Positions 43,253-50,474 of a stretch of DNA of 64,000 nt are shown here, piece after piece. Both the position numbers and the translations under genes were made by a program. The DNA is from Streptomyces griseus subsp. griseus (GTDB lineage: Bacteria; Actinomycetota; Actinomycetes; Streptomycetales; Streptomycetaceae): contig NZ_CP032543.1 in assembly GCF_003610995.1 (NCBI RefSeq), positions 4,216,001 to 4,280,000 on the forward strand. Reading direction: 5' to 3'. Each line of letters begins with the position of its first letter. The first letter of the stretch is position 1. The notes beneath the pieces are model-generated. The model had not been told where the DNA came from. It did not search any database and saw only the letters and a list, made by a program, of their open reading frames with translations.

Positions 43253-44698
43253 CTATCCCCGTGTCGCGCTTATCCACGCCTCTATCCCGTCCGCATCCCG
43301 CGGCAGCCCGGAGGAGAGACACCGGGCGCCGTCGGCGGTGACGACGAAGTCGTCCTCGATCCGCACGCCGATGCCGCGCAGTTCCTCGGGCACGGTCAGG
43401 TCGTCGGGCTGGAAGTAGAGGCCGGGCTCGACGGTGAGGACGTGCCCGGCCTCCAGGGTGCCGTCGGCATACGTCTCGTCACGGGCGGCGGCGCAGTCGT
43501 GGCAGTCCAGACCGAGCATGTGGCCCGTGCCGCACACGGTGTAGCGGCGGTACAGCGCGGGACCGTGGGGCAGGTGCCGGCCGCCGGGCCGCAGCCCCCA
43601 GGCGTCGAGCCCCTCGGCGATGACCCGGGTGGCCGCGTCGTGGAAGGCACCGTACGGCGCACCTGGGCGCAGCGCGGCGATGCCCGCCGACTGGGCGGCG
43701 AACACCAGGTCGTAGACGCGGCGCTGGACGTCGGAGAACCGCCCGCCGACCGGCAGGGTCCGGGTCACGTCCCCGGTGTAGAACGAGTCGGCCTCGACAC
43801 CCGCGTCCAGCAGGAGCAGGTCTCCGTCCCTGACCGGGCCGTCGTTGCGGGTCCAGTGCAGCGCACACGCGTGTGCCCCGGCCGCCGCGATGGTCTCGAA
43901 CCCCAGGCCGTGGCCTTCGAGCCGGGCGCGCCGGTTGAAGGTGCCCTCGATCCAGCGCTCACCGCGCCGGGCGCGCATCGCGTGCGACAGTTCACCGGCC
44001 ACGTCGTGGAACCCGGCGACCGTGTGACGCACGGCCGAGTCCATCTGCTCGATCTCCCACGCGTCCTTCACCAGCCGCAGCTCCGACAGGAAGGCCAGCA
44101 GTTCCCCGTCGGCCGCGGCGGACGGCGGCACCAGGGAGTCGACCAGCGGGTCCTGACCGCGCACCACCCGGGTCGGGACGCGGGTGGTGAGGGCGGCCTC
44201 CACGCGGTCGCGGTGGTCCGTGCCGATTCCGAGGGAGTCGGCGGTCTCCGCCAGGGTCCGCCTGCGGCCCACCCAGAACTCGCCGTGGCGGGGGTCCCGG
44301 TGCAACTCGGTACTGCCGGCGCCGGGATCGCGCGGAGAGCGCGGCCGGACGAAGAGCGTGACCTCGTGGCCGCCGCCGGTCGGCTCGAAGACCAGGACGC
44401 TGTCGGGCACCGCCCCGGTGCCCTGCTCGGCGGTGAGGTGGATGAAGGCGGAGTGCGGCCGGAACGCATAGTCGAAGTCGTTGCTGCGGACCTTCAGCCC
44501 GCCCGAGGGGACGACGACGCGCTCCCCGGGAAATCTCGCGGAGACCGCGGCACGCCGCTTCGCCGCCCAGGCCGCGCCGGGGACGGGTCGCGGGGCGAGG
44601 TCGGTCACGGCCCAGCCATGCCCGAAGAGTGCCTCCGGTGCGGCCGGTCTCCCCGTCGTCCGGTCCCCGGTGCCGGGTGATCCGTCCCGTCGATCCAT
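43253..44698 (-). CDS. Aminopeptidase P family (M24B) Xaa-Pro peptidase
   Basis: 481 residues. The N-terminal creatinase-like domain (RSNDFDYAFRPHSAFIHLTA) is followed by the pita-bread domain with all five metal ligands: LLDAGVEADSFYTGDVTRTL (two Asp), GTGHMLGLDCHD (His), TVEPGLYF and GVRIEDDFVV (two Glu). It removes N-terminal residues preceding proline. No signal peptide, so cytoplasmic. AGGAGG lies 6 bases before the ATG at 44698; the longer frame upstream is not used. Proline-rich collagen-like peptides released by the neighbouring secreted protease would be suitable substrates. Confidence 0.92.
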   Translation of the reverse strand: MDRRDGSPGTGDRTTGRPAAPEALFGHGWAVTDLAPRPVPGAAWAAKRRAAVSARFPGERVVVPSGGLKVRSNDFDYAFRPHSAFIHLTAEQGTGAVPDSVLVFEPTGGGHEVTLFVRPRSPRDPGAGSTELHRDPRHGEFWVGRRRTLAETADSLGIGTDHRDRVEAALTTRVPTRVVRGQDPLVDSLVPPSAAADGELLAFLSELRLVKDAWEIEQMDSAVRHTVAGFHDVAGELSHAMRARRGERWIEGTFNRRARLEGHGLGFETIAAAGAHACALHWTRNDGPVRDGDLLLLDAGVEADSFYTGDVTRTLPVGGRFSDVQRRVYDLVFAAQSAGIAALRPGAPYGAFHDAATRVIAEGLDAWGLRPGGRHLPHGPALYRRYTVCGTGHMLGLDCHDCAAARDETYADGTLEAGHVLTVEPGLYFQPDDLTVPEELRGIGVRIEDDFVVTADGARCLSSGLPRDADGIEAWISATRG

Positions 44699-45175
44699 CG
44701 TGCGCCTCCTGGCGTCTCGTGGTCCCTGCCGCGCCCGGTCGGCGCGCGATCCCCCCTCCCGGCCCCGCGAACTCCTCCGCCCACGGCCGGAGTCGGTCGG
44801 ACCGGCCGTGGGCGGAGGGCGGGGGAGGGGATGCGCGGCAGTCTCGCACCGGCTGTCCGCGTCCACTTCATACAGACGCACAAGGCTCGGTGGTGCGATG
44901 TCGGACAGCTGTAACGGCCCACGCCCCGAGGGGTGCGCCGTCACGGGCACCGCCGTGGACGCCCGTTTTCTTGCGTATCCGGAATCCGCCTTTCCTGCCT
45001 TGTCGCCTCCCGACGGGGCCGCCACAGTTCCACCAGTCGACGGCCAGGCGCCGTCCGGCCGAAAGTCTCCGTTCCATTCCGATGCCCCTGCGGACCGGCG
45101 TGCGGCAAGGCACAGCGGTTCCAGGTCCCGGCAGCCCCGGCCCGTCCGGCCGACGGCACGCACCCAGGGAGAGTC
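44699..45175. other. Divergent promoter region with motif copy 2
   Basis: No gene is seen between the aminopeptidase and collagenase starts. Near 44859-44880, CGTCCACTTCATACAGACGC resembles CGTCCATGTATAAAGACC at 46706-46723 upstream of the cysteine protease. At 44968-44990, TTCTTGCGTATCCGGAATCC is a variant of the TTGCGTA...ATTCCG motif. Confidence 0.45.
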
Positions 45176-46159
45176 ATGCCCCACGTTCCGGCCCGCAGCC
45201 GCCTCATACCGCTCGCCGTCTCCGTTCTGGCCACCTGCGCGGTGACGACCCTCGCCGTGGCCCCGACGTCAGCGAGCACCCCGCAGAGCACCGCGGTCCC
45301 CCGCGCCGCGGCGGCCCCGGCCCCGCACGGCCCCGCCGTCACGGCGCCGTCCGACGCTCCGACCGCCGTGCGCTCCAGCGCCCCGGCCAAGGTGGCGACC
45401 CGGGCGGTGAACTCCACCCTGCCCGTCGACCACAGTTGCAGCAGCACGCTGCGCGTCCGTGCCCAGCAGATGACGAGCGGCCAGCTCAGCTCTGTCTGTA
45501 CCAGCCTCGCCGGCCAGGCTGCCTACTTCCACAACGTCGTGAAGAGCAACAGCCAACCGGTCAGCGGAGACAACAACACCAGCCTCGAAGTCGTGGTGTT
45601 CAACTCCAGCTCCGAGTACCGGAGACTGGCGGGCAGCCTCTACGGGGTCAGTACGAACAACGGCGGCGTGTACCTGGAGGGCAACCCCTCCGCGCCGGGC
45701 AACCAGGCCCGCTTCATCGCCTACCGCGACGAGACCGCGTCCGCGTTCACCGTGAAGAACCTCAACCACGAGTACACGCACTACCTCGACGGCCGGTTCA
45801 ACATGTACGGCGACTGGAACGCCAACATCTCCACCCCCACCCTGTGGTGGATCGAGGGCCTGGCCGAGTACGTCTCCTACGGCTACCTCCGCCGGCACAA
45901 CACCTGGGCGGCCGGTGAGGCCTCCCGGCAGACGTACAACCTCAGCACCCTGTTCGACACCACGCAGCAGCACGACCAGGACCGTGTCTACGCCTGGGGG
46001 TACCTGGCCGTCTACTACCTGATGGAGAACCGGCCCGCCGACGTCGCCAAGATCCTCGGCTACTACCGTGCCGGCTCCTGGCAGGCCGCCCGCACCTACA
46101 TCAAGCAGAACATCGGCACCCGCTACGACGCCGACTTCCGCAGGTGGCTGCTCACCTGA
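45176..46159 (+). CDS. Secreted M9-type collagenase-like metallopeptidase
   Basis: 327 residues. A signal peptide (LIPLAVSVLATCAVTTLAV) and an Ala/Pro-rich pro-region precede the catalytic part. The zinc site is NHEYTHYLDGRF (HEYTH, about residue 200) with the downstream glutamate in WWIEGLAEYVSYGYL. These are the gluzincin features of microbial collagenase (M9). It is much shorter than classical clostridial or Vibrio collagenases and lacks PKD and collagen-binding domains, so this is a minimal catalytic form. GGAG lies just before the ATG. Confidence 0.85.
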   Translation: MPHVPARSRLIPLAVSVLATCAVTTLAVAPTSASTPQSTAVPRAAAAPAPHGPAVTAPSDAPTAVRSSAPAKVATRAVNSTLPVDHSCSSTLRVRAQQMTSGQLSSVCTSLAGQAAYFHNVVKSNSQPVSGDNNTSLEVVVFNSSSEYRRLAGSLYGVSTNNGGVYLEGNPSAPGNQARFIAYRDETASAFTVKNLNHEYTHYLDGRFNMYGDWNANISTPTLWWIEGLAEYVSYGYLRRHNTWAAGEASRQTYNLSTLFDTTQQHDQDRVYAWGYLAVYYLMENRPADVAKILGYYRAGSWQAARTYIKQNIGTRYDADFRRWLLT

Positions 46160-46939
46160 TCCGGATGTGGGGCACCCTCCGGGGGGAAGGTGCCCCACGG
46201 GCCAGGGGCACCTTCCGGGGGTCGCATTGATTGCGTATCAGCGATTCCGCCACCCCGTATATGCGCCGCCGCCCGACAGGAATAGGTTCCAAGACGTCGG
46301 CCGGGTCCGCGACGGAGGCTCGATACAGCCAAGGGTGTCCCTTTCGTCGCCCCGGCCGGCACCGCACGGGCATGCCCCGGGCGGCGGCCGGTCCACGTGC
46401 CTCACCGGCACGGCCGACCGCGTGGCCCGCGTGACCCGTGCCGATGGCGTCGTCGGCCACGGGCAGCGGCCTGCCCGCGGCCGACGACGCACTGCCCGGA
46501 AGGACTTGGCCCTCCGTGGCCCGGTCCCGTACCGGTGTTTCCCCCTCCCGGCTTCGGCCCCGCCCCACGGCACCGGCGTGCCGATGGCCTTCCCGCGCCC
46601 GCGCGTCCTCCGGTGACCGTCCGGGCGGGCGGAGGGATTCCGGCCCGAGCGTCGGCCAGGCGTAAAAGTGCCGGTGGCAACTCGGTGTCGCCGTGTTTAC
46701 CCAACGTCCATGTATAAAGACCCCACCGATCGACGGAGACCCCGGCACGACCGGTGCACTGCCTCTTCGCCGCGGCCCCGGGCGCTGGTCCCGTGGACCC
46801 GCACGCACGCGACGGACTTCTCCGATCCGCCCCTCCGCGACGCCCGCCCCGCATGTCCCCCGCCGCTCTCCGGCGCTCCCAGCTCGCCCTTCGTGGGTCG
46901 CGGCTGCCCGGAGACGGCACGAAGGAAGGCCAACCCCCC
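46160..46939. other. 780-base intergenic region with terminator, motif copy 3 and promoter-like element
   Basis: No convincing gene. It starts with the terminator at 46167-46198. ATTGATTGCGTA then GATTCCG at 46226-46249 repeats the element at 41250-41272. TTTACCC (46691-46697) and TATAAAG (46712-46718), 14 bases apart, are promoter-like and lie about 230 bases before the cysteine-protease start, giving it a long leader. Open frames here have poor codon bias. Confidence 0.5.
46167..46198 (+). terminator. Hairpin terminator after the collagenase gene
   Basis: A perfect 10-bp stem GTGGGGCACC / GGTGCCCCAC around a 12-base loop, seven bases after the collagenase stop. Confidence 0.75.
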
Positions 46940-47536
46940 ATGTTGTCCCCACGTATCGCCCGCACCGCCGCCGCGGCGGCACTCGCCATAGCCGGCACCC
47001 TGGCCGGAGCGCAGAGCTCGGCGGCCGCCGTCCTCTCGTACACCCAGGAGGTGCAGAAGGGCGGTTACTGGTGCTGGGCCGCGACCGCCGTCAGCATCCA
47101 GAAGTACCACGGCTCGCAGATCGACCAGGACCGGTTCTGCCATGTGGCCCGCAACATCCCGGCGAACCGGTCGTGCCCCGACGAGGGCCTGGCCTGGCCG
47201 AACATCGTCAAGGGCTACAACGCGACGGGTTATTCGGCCAAGTGGACCCAGTCCCACCTGCCGTTCTCCACCGTGAAGCGGGAGATCGACGCCGACAGCC
47301 CCTTCGTCATGGGGGTCACCTGGACCAACGGCCCCAGCGTGAACAGCCAGCACACGGTGGTCGTCTACGGCTACGACGACTCCTACAGCACCGCCAACCC
47401 CACGGTCAGCTACGCCGACCCCGGGCCCGACTCCCAGCGCCGGACCACCGTGGCCTGGAACGACCTGGGTGTGCGGACGCCCACCTCGCAGTTCAGGTGG
47501 ACCGACACCATCTACGACATCCGCAAGAGCGGCTGA
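46940..47536 (+). CDS. Secreted papain-like/C39-like cysteine protease
   Basis: 198 residues. The signal peptide (ARTAAAAALAIAGTLAGAQSSAAA) is followed directly by the catalytic domain. The cysteine is in GGYWCWAATAVSIQKYHG (about residue 45), the histidine in SQHTVVVYGYDD, and YADPG supplies the Asp/Asn. A GYDD-HTVV pattern like this is typical of Peptidase_C39_2/papain-like bacterial enzymes. No pro-domain is apparent. It is followed after 8 bases by a membrane-anchored protein that may be its partner. Confidence 0.82.
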   Translation: MLSPRIARTAAAAALAIAGTLAGAQSSAAAVLSYTQEVQKGGYWCWAATAVSIQKYHGSQIDQDRFCHVARNIPANRSCPDEGLAWPNIVKGYNATGYSAKWTQSHLPFSTVKREIDADSPFVMGVTWTNGPSVNSQHTVVVYGYDDSYSTANPTVSYADPGPDSQRRTTVAWNDLGVRTPTSQFRWTDTIYDIRKSG

Positions 47537-47544
47537 GGCAGGCC

Positions 47545-48321
47545 GTGTCCGGGCACACCGGCCGACGGGTGGCCGTCACCGTCCTGTCCGCCGCGGCGCT
47601 GTGGTCCCCGACCGCGCAGACCGTCGCGGTGGCCGATTCCCCGCGGCCGGTGGTCGAGAGACTGCCGGAGCAGGAGGTACGGGTGGCGGTGGCCGCGGCC
47701 CGTGCACCCGGCGCGGTCAACCTGGCCCGCAGCAACCTCGGTATCCCCGCCGGGCAGTCCGCCGCGCTGCGCGTCGACGACCGGGGCACCGTGGTCCACC
47801 ACCTCGACCCCGCCTTCGCCGGACGCGGCGGACGTCTCCCGCTCGCGGTGCCGGGCTATGTGGCCGTCACCGCACACGCAGACGACGGACGCGTGGTCAC
47901 CCTCCAGGTCGCCCGGGTGGCCCCGGCCGGCGGAGGAGCACCGCGATGGGCCGCGGTGGCGGCAGCCCAGGACGCCACCGAGGCCGGCCTGGCCCGGAGG
48001 CTGGAGGGGGACGAGGTCCTCTTCGAGGACCAGGGGCCGCGCGGACGTGAGTGGTACGCACTCGGCGACCGGGCCCTGCGCCCCCTGACCGAGGGTCGCG
48101 GCCGGTCCGGGCCCCCGAGGACCGTGACGATCGCGAGCTACACCAAGGCACTGCGCGAACGCGCCGCCTCGGCCGGACCAGCGGTTCCTCCCGACGCGGC
48201 CGGCCGGTCCCACGGTTCCGGCGACCGGCCGTGGTTCCTCGTCGGGGTCGCCGCCGTCGTCGCGGCGGGCGGCTTCGCGGCCCTGCGCCACCGGCGCGGC
48301 CGCGCCGACCGGCACCGCTGA
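47545..48321 (+). CDS. Secreted, C-terminally membrane-anchored protein, possible protease partner
   Basis: Unrecognised family, 258 residues. Signal peptide (VAVTVLSAAALWSPTAQTVAVA), an extracytoplasmic body (residues about 35-200) with beta-rich stretches such as YVAVTAHADDGRVVTLQVARV, then a single membrane helix (FLVGVAAVVAAGGFAAL) and a basic cytoplasmic tail. The GTG start lies 8 bases after the cysteine-protease stop with GAGG upstream, so the genes are coupled. It could tether, fold or inhibit the protease; this rests on context alone. Confidence 0.7.
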   Translation: MSGHTGRRVAVTVLSAAALWSPTAQTVAVADSPRPVVERLPEQEVRVAVAAARAPGAVNLARSNLGIPAGQSAALRVDDRGTVVHHLDPAFAGRGGRLPLAVPGYVAVTAHADDGRVVTLQVARVAPAGGGAPRWAAVAAAQDATEAGLARRLEGDEVLFEDQGPRGREWYALGDRALRPLTEGRGRSGPPRTVTIASYTKALRERAASAGPAVPPDAAGRSHGSGDRPWFLVGVAAVVAAGGFAALRHRRGRADRHR

Positions 48322-48393
48322 ACTCCCCTCACCCGCACACCTCTCCCCGGGCCTGTCGGCCCCGAGGAGCCCCCCTCGATTCCAGGAGTCGTC

Positions 48394-49620
48394 ATGCCCA
48401 CCCGATCGCATGCTCCGTCCGCCCCGGCCGCCGGACCCACCGCCGCCCCGACCACCAGACGCCGCGTCCTGGCGGCCGCTCTGGCCGTAGGCGCCGGAAT
48501 AGCCCTCGCCACGCCGCTCACGGCCGGGACGGCCGCCGCCGCGTCCACCACCTGTCTCAACGGCACCCTCGCCTTCGACCACAACGACGCCGAGGCGGGT
48601 ACCCGCAAGCCCCTGGTCACCGAGCGGGCGCGGAACTCCAACTGGGAGCTGTGGGGCCGCCGTACCGCTTCGGGCCAGGTGGAACGGCTGAGCAGCGGCC
48701 TCACCGGTGCCACCGACGGCCGCTTCTCCGCCTGTCACACCGGCACGGCCGCACCGCGCGACGTCCACGTCCGGTTCTTCTCCAGCGCCGGCACCCTGTG
48801 GCGGGTCGTCGGGGCGGGCACGGCGAAGCAGGGCGACCCGAACTGGAAGAACACCACGCAGTACACCTTCACCACGGCCACCCGGAACACCCCGGCGGCC
48901 ACCACCGACCTCGGCACGGTCAAGGTTCCGAAGGCGATGCAGCAGGCCTGGAAGATCACCGACACCCTGAACCAGCTGTACGGCAAGCGCGGCACCGGCT
49001 CCCTCTGCTGGACCGCCCACCAGACCTCCGCCTGCGATCAGCTGACGGTCGCCTGGCGGCAGGACGGCTCCAGCGGCGGCTACTGGGACCACCCCTCCTT
49101 CCCGGGCGACACCAGCGACGGCACCGACTGGGTCGTGCTCAAGGCCGATGACCCGGACTCGAAGCACCTGATCCTCCACGAGGCCGGCCACTGGTTCCAG
49201 TGGCAGCTCCACGACAAGCAGTGGCCCCCCGTCCGCGACTGCAACGGCCACAGCCTGGACAGAGGCGCCTCGGCCGCCTGCGGCTGGACGGAGGGCTTCG
49301 CCAACGCCGTCGCGGCGTACGCCCTCGGCGACTCCCGCTACACGTTCAGCACCGGCGACTCCTACGACCTGCTCGACCAGCGGGTCGTGGGCGGCTGGGG
49401 CAAAGGCGACTGGGTCGAGGGCCGGGTGGCCGCCGCACTGCTCGAACTGTGGGGGCCGAACGGACCCGACGGCGGCAACTGGAACCGCACCCTCAAGCTC
49501 ATGAACACCTACGTCAGCGCCGACTTCAAGCAGTTCTTCACCCAGCACCGCCCGCTGGCCGGGCTCTCCACCACGGGGGCCGCCAAGACGATCATCAACC
49601 GCAACACGATCGTCTACTGA
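48394..49620 (+). CDS. Tat-exported HEXXH metallopeptidase
   Basis: 408 residues. The N-terminus TTRRRVLAAALAVGAGIALA is a twin-arginine signal. The first ~150 residues have beta-rich sequence with a CxxC-spaced pair (TTCLNG, ACHTG). The catalytic half has HLILHEAGHWFQWQLHD (HEAGH zinc site) and, 45 or so residues on, GWTEGFANAVAAYALGD with the third ligand glutamate, a gluzincin arrangement. Family not named with confidence. AGGAG is 5 bases before the ATG. Third secreted peptidase of the block. Confidence 0.78.
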   Translation: MPTRSHAPSAPAAGPTAAPTTRRRVLAAALAVGAGIALATPLTAGTAAAASTTCLNGTLAFDHNDAEAGTRKPLVTERARNSNWELWGRRTASGQVERLSSGLTGATDGRFSACHTGTAAPRDVHVRFFSSAGTLWRVVGAGTAKQGDPNWKNTTQYTFTTATRNTPAATTDLGTVKVPKAMQQAWKITDTLNQLYGKRGTGSLCWTAHQTSACDQLTVAWRQDGSSGGYWDHPSFPGDTSDGTDWVVLKADDPDSKHLILHEAGHWFQWQLHDKQWPPVRDCNGHSLDRGASAACGWTEGFANAVAAYALGDSRYTFSTGDSYDLLDQRVVGGWGKGDWVEGRVAAALLELWGPNGPDGGNWNRTLKLMNTYVSADFKQFFTQHRPLAGLSTTGAAKTIINRNTIVY

Positions 49621-49625
49621 CCGGG

Positions 49626-49660
49626 CGGCGGCCGGAGGCTGTGCGGGCCTCCGGCCGCCG
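49626..49660 (+). terminator. Hairpin terminator after the HEXXH peptidase gene
   Basis: A perfect 13-bp stem CGGCGGCCGGAGG / CCTCCGGCCGCCG around a 9-base loop, six bases after the stop codon. Confidence 0.8.
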
Positions 49661-49717
49661 ACGGGCGCCGCTCCTCCCGTCCTCCCCAGTCCGCCACGGC
49701 GTCGAAGGACCACGACC

Positions 49718-50461
49718 ATGAGATCCCTGCGGATCTGGATACCCCTGCTGTGCACCGCCGTTCCGGCCGCCGGAGCGGGAGCCCGGCTCCTGCTGTCCGA
49801 GGACGGCGACCGGGAACGGCCGATCTCCGTAGGCACCACCGACGTCGTCGGCAGCCTGGACCCGGCCGGTTCCCACGACACCGGTTCCTGGGCCCTCTAC
49901 AGCAACCTCTACCAGTCGCCGCTGACCCTCCGGCCGGGCTCGGCCGCACCGGTGCCCGACGCGGCCGAGAGCTGCCGCTTCCCCGACGCGTTCCTCACCG
50001 CGTACGCGTGCACCCTGCGCGCAGGGCTGACGTTCGCCAACGGGCGCCCTCTGACCGCCCAGGACGTGCGGTTCTCCTTCGAGCGGATGCTCGGTATCGC
50101 CACCGACGTCGGCCCGGCGACGCTCTTCGCCGGCCTGGACAGCGTCTCGGTGCGCGGCTGCACGGTGACCTTCGGGGCATGGCGGCGCGGCGGTGTCGAG
50201 GTGGCTTACCGGCAGTTGCCCTCGGACCGGACCTCCACCTACGAGCCCGGCGGGGAGTCCGGGCGGATGACGGAGGCGGCGGCTGCCGAGATCCGCACGG
50301 TGGTCTTCGACCTGCGCTCCGGCTCACCCCTGGCCGAGCGGGAGGTACGGCAGGCGGTCGCGGTGCTGGTCGACCGCGGCCGCATCACGACCCGGGTCCA
50401 CCACTCGACGGCCCGCACACCACAGGGACGCCCGGTGCGCGAGGGTGTACAGCACAGCTGA
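49718..50461 (+). pseudogene. Family 5 (oligopeptide) solute-binding protein, internally deleted and truncated
   Basis: 247 residues against 500-600 in intact family members. The N-terminal part is normal (ISVGTTDVVGSLDPAGSHD, SNLYQSPLTLRPGS, LTFANGRPLTAQDVRFSFERML). After VRGCTVTF the family segment leading to GTGPY is missing. The frame rejoins at GGVEVAYRQLPSD and VFDLRSGSPLAEREVRQAVAVLVDR, and then stops before the whole C-terminal lobe. The frame has stayed open, so it may still be translated, but it cannot fold as a binding protein. No permease genes adjoin. Confidence 0.7.
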
Positions 50462-50474
50462 CGAAACATACGGT

